A stretch of 64,000 bases of DNA, from assembly GCA_029233965.1 (NCBI GenBank), contig JARGOP010000005.1, positions 1 through 64,000 of the forward strand, in the 5' to 3' direction. The translations under genes were made by a program, and so were the position numbers. A model generated the notes under the pieces. That model did no database searches, was not told where the DNA came from, and saw only the letters and a program-made list of their open reading frames with translations. Positions 47,961 through 57,107 of the stretch are shown here, piece after piece. Each line of letters begins with the position of its first letter. Positions within the stretch are counted from its first letter, which is position 1. The DNA comes from Verrucomicrobiales bacterium. GTDB taxonomy: Bacteria > Verrucomicrobiota > Verrucomicrobiia > Verrucomicrobiales > DEV007.

Positions 47961-50679
47961 TCCTTTGCCTGATGAGCTGGAGGATTTCCTCGCGCCGCAC
48001 GCTCCACTCATCGAACGCAACAGGAAACAGCTCGATTCCCGCGCGACGCAGAAGCAGGTGGTGATCCAGCTTCATCGCCTTCCCCGCCTCCCCCGGAAAC
48101 CCTACCAGATCGACCGCAAGGCAGGTTTGGCCCCGCTGGCAAAGAAGGTCGATCGCCCGCCCGCCCAGTTCGAACTGCTCCTCGACCTCTGCACCGAGGG
48201 CTTCGACCGCTTCCCGAATATCGACCAAACAGGGTTGGGTTGATGACTTGACCCTCTTGACCCGGTTCTCTCTCTCCCCGGCTGCATAGGCGAGAAAACG
48301 ACTCGTGAGCCGACTCGATCTTCCCGCAGTGCTGAAGGAGACAAAGACCCGGTTTTCGATCCGTGCCCGGGTAATTGCGACGTTGAAAATGTCCTCCTTG
48401 TCGAGAAAGCGAAAGCTGGCCGGGGGACTTTCATCATCGAGCGCGAACGAAAGAAACATGATGTCACGCTCCTCGCCCTGAAAGGAGTGGGCTGTCCCGA
48501 CGAGGATGTCATGCACCTCAAGCAGCCGGTGAACATCAGGGCGCGACTCCAGCTGTTTCATGATCGCATCCACCTGGGCCCGAAAGGGAGAAAGAATCCC
48601 GATGGAAAGTGGGTCCTCATTCTCTTCCACAAGAACGCTGATCTGCTCAAAGATCGCCTCGATCTCCTTCCCGTTGACACCATTCTCCGCTCTCTGCCCT
48701 TTGCAGGGAAAGACTCTGAGACCGTTTTCGGTGCGGTGATCGACTTCACGATGCCCGGTCATGATCGCAAGATTCCCACCGTAGAATTCCCGGTTGCTGA
48801 ACCCGATGATCTCCGGGCGGCTCCGGAAGTGTTCGTTCAGAAAGATGACCGCATCCTGGTCGCTGATCATGTCGGAAGCCAGGTCCACGAGACTCACGTT
48901 CCGGAAACTGAAGCGCGTCGCCTCGCTTTCCGTGAGGCCGAATTGCTTCGCAAACTCAAGCTGTCGCGCCACGGGAAGAAAGGAGATATGCCTGAGCTGC
49001 TTCGGATCGCCTGTCACAACGGCCCGCTTCGCCCGCTGGAGGGCGGGAAGAACCGCGGCAATGTCGCATTGCGAAGCCTCATCAATAATCACCAAATCGA
49101 ACATTTCCCGCTCCAGCGGGATGATCCGGTGAAGATCACTCATGTTCATGAGCCAAACCGGAAGGGCCCTGAAGAGAGTTTTCCACCGGACGTCGAGAAG
49201 ATACTCGTCGCGCTTCACTGAGGTTCGAGCACGGGTGCTTTTCGAGAAATTCTGGAAGGTCTTCCGGTCAAGGCGGAGAGCAGCACTGAGGTAGAATCCT
49301 CGTTTTGCAATGAGGAGGGCCGCAGTCTCCTCAACCTGCCGGGCAAGGCCGTCGCAGACCTCATCCACCAAAGAGGAGAGCAGAGGCCTTCCTGCCGCCG
49401 CATGCAAAATCCTCCGCTGCCGCCAGCGTGTAAAGAACCCCCGGCCAGACCGGATCAGGACAGCGCCACGACGTTCCGCCTGTGAGACCCGCGCATGAAG
49501 TTCCCTCTCCAATCGGGCAAGGGCCTTCTTTTGTTGCTTCAAACGCTTCGCGGCGATGGAGGGCTTTTCGTGACTCTCCATTTCACCCGCCCGAAAGCCC
49601 GCGAGGAGTCCTTCGAGATAAGACTTCAACTCTTTCAGGTAGTTTTTCCTTCCGGCTCTGACACAGACGCCGCCGAGATCGAGAGTATCCTCAATCTTGT
49701 CCGCCACGACATCCACAGCATGATCCATCTTCGACACCACGAGCACCGATTCGCCGCGGCTCACCGCTTCCATCGCGAGAGCGGCAATGGTGTAGGATTT
49801 TCCAGTGCCCGGTGGCCCGACCGCGAGGGTCAGGCTTCTTGTTCGGGCGGATTCGACCACCCGCTTCTGGGCAGGGCTCAGGAGCGCAGGGATATGTCCG
49901 GGGCGCAGACCTTGAAACGACTTCGCGGGACCGATACCGAGGAGCGCCGAGGCTGCGGAGGAGAGTTTCTCCACTTTTGCCATCGCCTGCAAATCGTTGA
50001 TGACACCGCGCATTTCCGTGGATTTATCCGCGAGAAACAAGACAGCGGCAGAATGGAGATGCCATTCATCAATTTCTCTCTTCGAAATTTGCGTAAAATA
50101 TCCTTTCAGCTCTTTCGCCGTGAGAAGGTTAGGATAGTTGAACAATCCCCCGGTGTTCGATTCAGGAAACAAGCGTGAGAAGAGCGTCCGCAATTCGCCG
50201 ATGCAACCTTCCGAGTGCCCCGAGGTTTCGATCGCCTTCTCCACCTCGAGGAGAAAGTCATCATCGGCCAGGTTCTCCAGGAGAGCGTAGTTGAGTATTC
50301 CCCGGCTTGTGTCGATGACGAACTCGGCCCCTCCCCCTTCAGAAATCTCACTGACGGCAGTAGGGTAAAGAATCAAGGGCGCGTAGCCAAAGCGGCTGCG
50401 CCCGTTCCCTTCCTCCAGTGCTCCGATGAAGAAGACCGAACCGCAATACAGCTCACGTTCTTTTTCGTAAAGGCGGGCCTGGGTCGCGAGGGCGGCAGCT
50501 TTCTTCCCGGGAACAAAATAGAGCCCCTCGAGAACTGCGGTGGAAACGATCGGATCCGTCCCCTCCAGGATGAGTGACTGCCGAACCCTGCTGCTCTCCA
50601 GGCTGACAATCCCGGCGCGGCTCCCGTTCTCCCGGTAGCACTCGGCCAGGTAATGAAGAATGCCGGACGCGTTGTTCAT
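47953..50679 (-). CDS. Superfamily 1 helicase with C-terminal nuclease-like domain
   Basis: A 908-residue protein. An N-terminal 250-residue domain of unknown type is followed by Walker A GPPGTGKSYTIAALAMEA (near 288), Walker B LVIIDEASQCDI (near 530), GDPKQLRHISFLP and the late motifs NEHFRSRPEIIGFSN, VGTAHSFQGEERD and NVAITRAR, as in UPF1/Dna2-like SF1B helicases. The last 80 residues (RAIDLLCQRGQTCLAVDLVG) look like a PD-(D/E)xK nuclease remnant. Such helicase-nuclease proteins occur in DNA repair and phage defence. It overlaps the NnrS gene start-to-stop by four bases. Confidence 0.82.
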   Translation of the reverse strand: MNNASGILHYLAECYRENGSRAGIVSLESSRVRQSLILEGTDPIVSTAVLEGLYFVPGKKAAALATQARLYEKERELYCGSVFFIGALEEGNGRSRFGYAPLILYPTAVSEISEGGGAEFVIDTSRGILNYALLENLADDDFLLEVEKAIETSGHSEGCIGELRTLFSRLFPESNTGGLFNYPNLLTAKELKGYFTQISKREIDEWHLHSAAVLFLADKSTEMRGVINDLQAMAKVEKLSSAASALLGIGPAKSFQGLRPGHIPALLSPAQKRVVESARTRSLTLAVGPPGTGKSYTIAALAMEAVSRGESVLVVSKMDHAVDVVADKIEDTLDLGGVCVRAGRKNYLKELKSYLEGLLAGFRAGEMESHEKPSIAAKRLKQQKKALARLERELHARVSQAERRGAVLIRSGRGFFTRWRQRRILHAAAGRPLLSSLVDEVCDGLARQVEETAALLIAKRGFYLSAALRLDRKTFQNFSKSTRARTSVKRDEYLLDVRWKTLFRALPVWLMNMSDLHRIIPLEREMFDLVIIDEASQCDIAAVLPALQRAKRAVVTGDPKQLRHISFLPVARQLEFAKQFGLTESEATRFSFRNVSLVDLASDMISDQDAVIFLNEHFRSRPEIIGFSNREFYGGNLAIMTGHREVDHRTENGLRVFPCKGQRAENGVNGKEIEAIFEQISVLVEENEDPLSIGILSPFRAQVDAIMKQLESRPDVHRLLEVHDILVGTAHSFQGEERDIMFLSFALDDESPPASFRFLDKEDIFNVAITRARIENRVFVSFSTAGRSSRLTSRFLAYAAGERENRVKRVKSSTQPCLVDIREAVEALGAEVEEQFELGGRAIDLLCQRGQTCLAVDLVGFPGEAGKAMKLDHHLLLRRAGIELFPVAFDEWSVRREEILQLIRQRIS

Positions 50680-51845
50680 TCTTTCTCAATTTCCCCCCGC
50701 GGTTTTCTCATCTGAAGAACACCCCAGATTACAAAGATCACGATCAGCATTACCGCCGCGTAAATGTGATGCGAAATCCTTGTCGAAGGCACCAGGTCGG
50801 CCGTGGCTCTGGTCGCCGCTGTCAGGAGCATGAGCCAGACAATCCACTGCCAGCTTCTGCTTTTCGGAGCGGGTACACAGTCGTGGTAATGTCCGGCCAC
50901 GACTCGATCGGCCACGAGAAGAATGAGTTGGGAGAAGCCGCAGAGAAACAGCAAGTGCTCGAAAGCAAAAGTCTCCTGAGGCAGGATCGCCCGGGTCAGG
51001 AATGCCGCGCCGAGCATCACAAAACCAACTCTCACCGCCCACGGCCGCGTCCCTTTTGCCGCCGCCCTCCCCCTGAACAGGGCGGGAACCAGTCCGACCG
51101 TCCATGCAAGGACCGCGAGCAAGCGAAGCAGGTTCCCCCAACTTACGGAAAGATAAACTTCGACAAGAAATGACCCGATGATGCACAGGGCCGTCAGCCA
51201 GACAAACGTTGCTCGCCGCTTCCTGGACAGGACCGCCTTCTCCTCAAAGAAGCGGGGAAAGAGGTAGGATCCGACACCGAGAATAGGAAGCAGGAGGAAA
51301 CTCTGATATCCCAGGAGCCGCAGGAGGTAGTCCGTGTTCGGCGAACTCCGGTGAACCTGAAATCCCCACGCAAAAAGCACCGTTACTCCAAGCCCCACGG
51401 AGAGAAAGGCCAGGGCAAATCCGGAAGGCGGGAAATCCCGTCCTCCCTCGAAGAGCCTTCCCGTGAGAATGATCAGAAGGAGACAGCCCGTCGCGGCAGA
51501 GAGGAGATCCCCGCCGGCGATCAAAGCCTTTGCGTAGGCCAACTGCGCCAGGGTCCAGCCGGTCACGAGGAGAATGACCTCGAACCGGTTCAGTGGTGAC
51601 GACTCCAGGAATCTCGGCCAGACCGTTGTCAGAAATCCGTAGAGAAACGCTGTGCCGAATCCAAAGATAAGAAGGCGTGGATGCTGCAGAGCCGGATAAA
51701 TCGGCCACCACCCCACGTAGTGCAGTGGCCAGAGAATGAGACCGAAGACGGACGCGGCAACTCCCAGAGGGAAGAGGATACGAAACGGCTCCGACGCCCA
51801 AACGGGAACATCCGTCGGAGGCGTCTCGTCTTGTTGTCCCCCCAT
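50676..51845 (-). CDS. NnrS family membrane protein
   Basis: A 389-residue polytopic protein with about twelve hydrophobic segments. The start at 51845 (MGGQQDETPPTDV) is chosen over the track start, which lies inside the Gfo/Idh gene. EPFRILFPLGVAASVFGLIL, HPRLLIFGFGTAFLYGFLTT with WPRF, and the histidine in PLHYVGWW match NnrS, a haem/copper membrane protein linked to nitric oxide stress. It starts 34 bases after the Gfo/Idh gene and overlaps the helicase gene by four bases. Confidence 0.8.
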   Translation of the reverse strand: MGGQQDETPPTDVPVWASEPFRILFPLGVAASVFGLILWPLHYVGWWPIYPALQHPRLLIFGFGTAFLYGFLTTVWPRFLESSPLNRFEVILLVTGWTLAQLAYAKALIAGGDLLSAATGCLLLIILTGRLFEGGRDFPPSGFALAFLSVGLGVTVLFAWGFQVHRSSPNTDYLLRLLGYQSFLLLPILGVGSYLFPRFFEEKAVLSRKRRATFVWLTALCIIGSFLVEVYLSVSWGNLLRLLAVLAWTVGLVPALFRGRAAAKGTRPWAVRVGFVMLGAAFLTRAILPQETFAFEHLLFLCGFSQLILLVADRVVAGHYHDCVPAPKSRSWQWIVWLMLLTAATRATADLVPSTRISHHIYAAVMLIVIFVIWGVLQMRKPRGEIEKE

Positions 51846-51879
51846 CAGCCCGAAACCGTAGAAAGCACCGGGCCCGGGA

Positions 51880-53043
51880 TCAGATCGCCGGGAACTTGAC
51901 CCACTTCTGATCCGAAGCGGAGCTCTCCACCGCCGCCTTGATGAAGGCCAGACCGGCGACACCGTCATCGACGCCAGGGAAATCGTAGCCGCCTTCGGGA
52001 GCGGGATTCCCGTCAATCTTATCCGCCATCGCCTGTGCCGCCGCGAGATAGATATTGGCAAACGCTTCGATGAAACCCTCCGGATGCGCGAAAGGCGTCC
52101 TCGTGAAGCCGTGGCCGGAGGCCGCTTCGCTGATGTAGTCGTTACCCCGACGGTAGATCTTCCGCGGAGCATTCGCATATTTCACGATGAGCTCGTTGGG
52201 GTCTTCCTGGTGCCATTCGAGTGAGGCCTTTGTTCCGTAGACACGGATGTTCAGGGCATTTTCATCCCCGTTGGAAATCTGCGATGCGTGAATGATCCCC
52301 TTCGCCCCGCCTTCGAAGCGGACGAGGTTGTTCCCGTCGTCATCCAGCTCGCGGCCCGGAATGAAAGCGGTGAGGTCGGAGCAGATTTCCTCGATTTCGA
52401 GACCGGTGATGTAGCGGATCAAGTTGTGGGCATGAGTGCCGATGTCCCCCATGCAGTTGGAGATCCCCGCGATCTTCGGATCGGAGCGCCAGTTGTTGAT
52501 TTTGCCCTGCCCGTCCCCTTCGACATCGCCGACGGCGTAGCCCTGCGGGTATTCGGCCACGATTTTGAGAATGCGTCCGAGATCGCCGTTCTTCACCATC
52601 TGGCGGGCTTCTTTCACCATCGGATAACCGGTGTAGTTGTGCGTGAGGGCGAAGATCTGATCGCCGTTGTTCACGATGTCACGAAGCTCGAGGGCCTGCT
52701 CGTATGTCAAGGTCATCGGCTTGTCACAGATGACATTGAACCCGGCGTCGAGGAAACACTTCGCAACATCGAAGTGAAGAAAGTTCTGCACCACGATGGA
52801 GACAAAGTCGATCTTGTCCTCCCGGCCGGATTCCTTCTCCGCCATCTCCTCATAGCTTGCGTAAACACGGTCGGGATCGAGGAAAAAGTCTTCCCCGGAG
52901 AGTTTGGACTTCTCAGGGTCGGAGGAAAAACAACCGGCCACCAATTCGATTTTCCCGTCCAGGTTTGCCGCCATGCGGTGTACCTGACCGATAAAAGCTC
53001 CCCGGCCACCGCCGACCATTCCCATGCGTAGTTTTCGATTCAT
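51880..53043 (-). CDS. Gfo/Idh/MocA family oxidoreductase
   Basis: A 387-residue NAD(P)-dependent sugar or inositol oxidoreductase in the cytosol. Rossmann motif MGMVGGGRGAFIGQVHR opens the chain, CDKPMTLTYEQALEL carries the conserved EKP-like site, and GDIGTHAHNLIRYITG supplies the catalytic His. The C-terminal domain has the expected mixed sheet. It belongs to a six-gene leftward run with sulfatase and DUF1592 genes upstream and NnrS downstream. The substrate is unknown. Confidence 0.92.
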   Translation of the reverse strand: MNRKLRMGMVGGGRGAFIGQVHRMAANLDGKIELVAGCFSSDPEKSKLSGEDFFLDPDRVYASYEEMAEKESGREDKIDFVSIVVQNFLHFDVAKCFLDAGFNVICDKPMTLTYEQALELRDIVNNGDQIFALTHNYTGYPMVKEARQMVKNGDLGRILKIVAEYPQGYAVGDVEGDGQGKINNWRSDPKIAGISNCMGDIGTHAHNLIRYITGLEIEEICSDLTAFIPGRELDDDGNNLVRFEGGAKGIIHASQISNGDENALNIRVYGTKASLEWHQEDPNELIVKYANAPRKIYRRGNDYISEAASGHGFTRTPFAHPEGFIEAFANIYLAAAQAMADKIDGNPAPEGGYDFPGVDDGVAGLAFIKAAVESSASDQKWVKFPAI

Positions 53044-53155
53044 AGTTCTAATGAGGGTTTCCTGAAACAGGCTGCGCAGACCGTAGCAAAATCAGATGGA
53101 AAAGCAACCGGACCGAAAGGCGGGATCACTGGTATTGCCGACACAGAAGGCCGCG

Positions 53156-54589
53156 TCACCGCCCTGATCGTTTCCGCGCCTCATCGCCGAGTGACTTGAA
53201 ACGCGCCACCCCTTCTTCGGTCAGGAGCGGATCGCCGGTCTCCGCCCTCCATTCGAGAAGCGCGGATTTCATCCTCGCGATCCGCTCACCGTGCTCTCCG
53301 GAATCCGCCAGATTGATAAATTCGACCGGGTCATTCTTCAGATCGTAAAACTCCCATTCGGGGGGATCCATGTATCGCTGAAAAGCCTTCCCGGCCGGAG
53401 TGTTCCTGTATTTTTCCTCCGAAGCAAACGGAGCGGTCGGATCTCCATCGACCCGATAGACAGGGCGCGATTTTCCAGCGAGCTGGTTGTGGATCAGTTT
53501 ATAGCGTTGATCACGGATTGCCCGCCGGGGAAAGAAATCGCCAGAGCCGTGATAATGAAACTCGCCGACGAGATACTCACGCCATCCTTCGGGCGCTTCC
53601 TCCTGCGTGACCGCCTCACGAAGTGAGGCTCCATGAAATTCGCGCGGAAATTCCCGGCCAACCGCATCCAGGATCGTCGGGACGATATCGGCCGCCGATA
53701 CAAGAGCCTTGCTTTCCATCCCGGCCTTCGAAACGCCCGGCCAGCGCACGAGAAACGGAACCCGCAGCCCTGATTCGTAGCAGGTCGTTTTGCCACGGTT
53801 GAAGGGCGGTCCGTGATCACCCAGGAAAATCACGAGGGTATCTTCCGCCGCGCCCGACTTTTCCAGCTCGTCGAGGAGAAGCCCGACCCCGACATCGAGA
53901 CGCTTGATCGTGTTGTAGTAATTCGAAGCCCGTTCCCTCGCGACCGGTTCATCGAACCCCTGGAAGTCCCAACCCGGGATCGTGTCCTCTGCGATCGGAT
54001 CCTCAGGAATTCCCTTCCACTGCGCTGGAAAGACGGGCTTCCCTTTGCCCCCCTCTTTGTAGAAGTGGGGATCCGAATAATTGACCATGAGAAAGAAAGG
54101 TTTTCCGTCCGGCCCATTCAGAAAAGCGGCGGCGTTTGCCGCGACCGCTTTGACATCGCGGGTGTCGCCCTTCTTCGGTCGATAGTCGAAGGGGAAGCTG
54201 CTTTCAGGGGAAACATGCAGCTTGCCGAGAATTCCGGTCCGGTATCCGGCCTCCTTCAGGTAAACCGTGAGATTCTTTCCAACTTCCGCCGGATCGAGGA
54301 CAAAGCCCCCGTTTGCCAATCCAATCTGACCGGTCGTATGAGGATACAATCCGGTAAACATGGACGAACGGGAGGAACTGCAACTTGCCTGCGTCACATA
54401 GGCGGTGCGGAACATGACTCCGCTCGCAGCAAGCGCATCCAACTCCGGTGTCTCAATATAGGGATCGCCGTAGCAGGACAGCTGCAAACCGAGATCGTCC
54501 GCCGTGATCAACAGCACATTGGGAGCCGCTTTGAGCCCGAATCCTCCGGCAAGATAAAGGAATAAAGAACAGACAACAGCACGCTTCAT
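53156..54589 (-). CDS. Exported sulfatase (formylglycine type)
   Basis: A 477-residue S1-type sulfatase with a signal peptide (VVCSLFLYLAGGFGLKA). Metal site NVLLITADDLGLQLSCYGDP, formylglycine motif ASCSSSRSSMFTGLYPH (here CxSxR, the serine variant still accepted by aerobic and anaerobic maturases), and VIFLGDHGPPFNRGKTTCYE are present. It follows the DUF1592 gene by 9 bases. Since it has CxSxR while the other two sulfatases have CxPxR, its maturation may need a different or broader enzyme. Confidence 0.92.
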   Translation of the reverse strand: MKRAVVCSLFLYLAGGFGLKAAPNVLLITADDLGLQLSCYGDPYIETPELDALAASGVMFRTAYVTQASCSSSRSSMFTGLYPHTTGQIGLANGGFVLDPAEVGKNLTVYLKEAGYRTGILGKLHVSPESSFPFDYRPKKGDTRDVKAVAANAAAFLNGPDGKPFFLMVNYSDPHFYKEGGKGKPVFPAQWKGIPEDPIAEDTIPGWDFQGFDEPVARERASNYYNTIKRLDVGVGLLLDELEKSGAAEDTLVIFLGDHGPPFNRGKTTCYESGLRVPFLVRWPGVSKAGMESKALVSAADIVPTILDAVGREFPREFHGASLREAVTQEEAPEGWREYLVGEFHYHGSGDFFPRRAIRDQRYKLIHNQLAGKSRPVYRVDGDPTAPFASEEKYRNTPAGKAFQRYMDPPEWEFYDLKNDPVEFINLADSGEHGERIARMKSALLEWRAETGDPLLTEEGVARFKSLGDEARKRSGR

Positions 54590-54598
54590 TCGGAAGGA

Positions 54599-57088
54599 TC
54601 AACGGGACCGGAAAATCTCACTGGAAACGCATTCGACGATGAGAGTGCGGAGGCCGTAGTTTTTCCCCTTTACCCTCTTGAGAATTTCATCGATCTCATA
54701 CTGATCGACCGGCTCCATATGCCGGCCGATGCCGTAGCTGAGCGCCAGACTGATGAGGTGTTCGGCAAAGGCGTCCTTTCTTGTCTCAAGGAGGACTTTC
54801 CTGAATTCGCGGAAGTCCTTGAAAGTCTCGCCGGAGGAAAGCTCCCCGGCGGTGTCAATTTTCGGGGCCGGGGCGTCGCCTTTCGGTTTCGGGTAGTTCG
54901 ATCTCCAGCGCCCGATCGGATCGAAGGTCTCGAGACCGAAGCCGAGCGGATCAATCTTGCGATGGCACTCGGCACAGGTTTTGTCGGAACTGTGCAGGGC
55001 AAGTCGTTCCCGGATCGTCGTCGCAGCAGTGACATCAGAGTCAAGCGCAGGGACCACGTCGGGCGGTGGCGGGGGTTGCACTCCCAGGATATTCTCCAGA
55101 ACATAGACGCCCCGGGTCACCGGTGAAGTCTCGACTCCATTCGCACTCACGGTCAAGACCCCGGCCATGCCGAGGAGACCGCCCCGCTGGTTCACATTTG
55201 CGAGTTTCACCCGTTTGAATCCGTCGGAGAGTCGCAGGCTGTCTTTCTGCGGGAGCTGATACAGTTCTGCGAGCTTCTTATCGACGAATGTATAATCGGC
55301 ATCGAGAAACCGTGCGATTGACCCATTCCGATCAAGCAGATCTTCGAAAAACAAGGCCGCCTCCTTTTTCATCGCTTCAGGAAGGTTTTCCGCGTAGAAG
55401 GAGCGATAAGAGCCCCGCGGAGGGGGCATTCCCCCAAGGTCCCGGAGATTGAGCCAGCTTTCAAGAAATCCAGTGATGAATCCTTCCGCGCGCTTGTCGC
55501 CGAGGAGGCGCTCCGCCTGCTTTCTCAGTTCAACCGGCTCCGTGATTTTCCCTTCAGCCGCAGACTTGAGCAGTTCCTGATCGGGAGGCAGCGCCCATAG
55601 CGCATAGGAAAGTCGAGTGGCGAGGTCGTAGGGCTTCAGTTGTCGCTCACCCTCTTCGGTGATCTCAGCGAGATACAAAAATGAAGGGGAACAGAGAATC
55701 ATCTTCACAGTGTCGAGCGCGGCCTGTCTCGCTTCCCCGGTTTCTCCAAGACGGCTCTCGTAGGTCTTTCGGATACTGTTCCTGTCCGCATCCTCCAGAG
55801 GACGGCGGAAGGCGCGTTCACCGAATGCGAGCAGCTGCGTCAATGCCTTCTCCTCCCGAAATCCACCGGGACCAAAAACGGCAATTTCCTCCTTTGTTCC
55901 CTCTTTTTCCGGAATCGGACCGTGGACCTTGATCTCCCCGATCTGAATGCGAGGCAAAGCACCCTGCTTCAAGATGTGGGAGCGACTCACGCCGGAGGAA
56001 GATATGTTCCCGGTGAACTCGTCCTTGTACTTTTTGTTCACCGCAATGACCGAAGCCCGTGACTCGTAGGGCCCGTTCGGGAAAATGAAGCGCGGGGTCT
56101 GTCCCTTCTCAAGCCAGACCCGGAAGGTAATCCACTCCGGCTTGTCGTCGGGGACGATTTTCTGTGCAAGAACAGGTTCGATCGATTGAGGGTAATGAAT
56201 GTGACCCGCAGTGACATCTCCGGGGACAATGCCGAGAATAAAGGGTTCTGAAAAGTCGATCCCGAAGATGGCTGGATCGTAGTGGGTAAACCGATGCTTT
56301 GCCTGGGCGAGAGCTTGAATGTCGTAAAACCCGGAAACAGGAACTCCCTCGAGGAAGTCCTCAATGTGCCCGTAGCCACCCTGCCTCGTGTCAGTGTTCG
56401 GCTGCTCGTAGAGGCAGAGATACTCAAAGTTAAAGGCCGATTTGTGGGAGCCTGTCAGCTCTTCGTATTGAACGAAATTATCTTTAAAGTGCCAGGTCTT
56501 CGGCTCCATCTCCGGCTTACCAAGCCGCGCTTCAACAAGGCGATGGGCTGACTGGAAATACTGATCAAGAAGAAAGCCGGAGGTGACGAGAGACTTTCCG
56601 ATTGTGTCGAGGTGGCGGCTCGTTTTCTCCTTGGGAAAATTGGCAGTCAGCCCGAGAGTATCGACCCGTCGATCAAAGAGTGTTTCGATCGTGTTCTCAT
56701 ACTCCCGACTTGAAAGCCGCCGCATCACTGTGAGCGCATCGGAACTTTCGATCTTGCCCTGTGCGAGGGCTATGCTGTCGCGGAGAGCGCGAATCACCGC
56801 GACGCGTTCCTCATCGCTCGGCTGATCCGCCTTTTTGGGAGGCATCTCTCTCAGCGTGACCTGATCGATGATGTCCTTGGCGATAATCAAATCATGCACG
56901 GACTCCAGCGGAAGATCGAAGCTTTCAAATTCGCGGTCCGCCTTTTGCACCGCCGTGTCATGGCACTCGAGACAGTACTTGCCGACGAAGTCGAAAATGA
57001 CTTCCTGATTCGCCGCCTCGTCCGCCTTCGCCCCGCAAAGAGTGACGCCGAAGAGACAAGCCGCCCTGAATGTCGAAGAAAGATTCAT
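54599..57088 (-). CDS. DUF1587/1592/1588/1585 cytochrome c-like PVC protein
   Basis: An 829-residue exported protein. The start at 57088 (MNLSSTFRAACLFGVTLCGA) gives a signal peptide; the track start adds 157 antisense-like residues. CLECH, the first haem-c motif, comes at about residue 40. MRRLSSREYENTIETLFDRR (DUF1587), FGERAFRRPLEDADR (DUF1595), ATRLSYALWALPPD (DUF1592), CAECHRKIDPLGFGLETFDP (DUF1588, second CxxCH) and the DUF1585 end follow. The family is exclusive to PVC-type genomes and probably carries electrons. It lies 19 bases after the DUF1552 gene. Confidence 0.9.
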   Translation of the reverse strand: MNLSSTFRAACLFGVTLCGAKADEAANQEVIFDFVGKYCLECHDTAVQKADREFESFDLPLESVHDLIIAKDIIDQVTLREMPPKKADQPSDEERVAVIRALRDSIALAQGKIESSDALTVMRRLSSREYENTIETLFDRRVDTLGLTANFPKEKTSRHLDTIGKSLVTSGFLLDQYFQSAHRLVEARLGKPEMEPKTWHFKDNFVQYEELTGSHKSAFNFEYLCLYEQPNTDTRQGGYGHIEDFLEGVPVSGFYDIQALAQAKHRFTHYDPAIFGIDFSEPFILGIVPGDVTAGHIHYPQSIEPVLAQKIVPDDKPEWITFRVWLEKGQTPRFIFPNGPYESRASVIAVNKKYKDEFTGNISSSGVSRSHILKQGALPRIQIGEIKVHGPIPEKEGTKEEIAVFGPGGFREEKALTQLLAFGERAFRRPLEDADRNSIRKTYESRLGETGEARQAALDTVKMILCSPSFLYLAEITEEGERQLKPYDLATRLSYALWALPPDQELLKSAAEGKITEPVELRKQAERLLGDKRAEGFITGFLESWLNLRDLGGMPPPRGSYRSFYAENLPEAMKKEAALFFEDLLDRNGSIARFLDADYTFVDKKLAELYQLPQKDSLRLSDGFKRVKLANVNQRGGLLGMAGVLTVSANGVETSPVTRGVYVLENILGVQPPPPPDVVPALDSDVTAATTIRERLALHSSDKTCAECHRKIDPLGFGLETFDPIGRWRSNYPKPKGDAPAPKIDTAGELSSGETFKDFREFRKVLLETRKDAFAEHLISLALSYGIGRHMEPVDQYEIDEILKRVKGKNYGLRTLIVECVSSEIFRSR

Positions 57089-57107
57089 CCCGGGAAACAC
57101 GAGTGCA

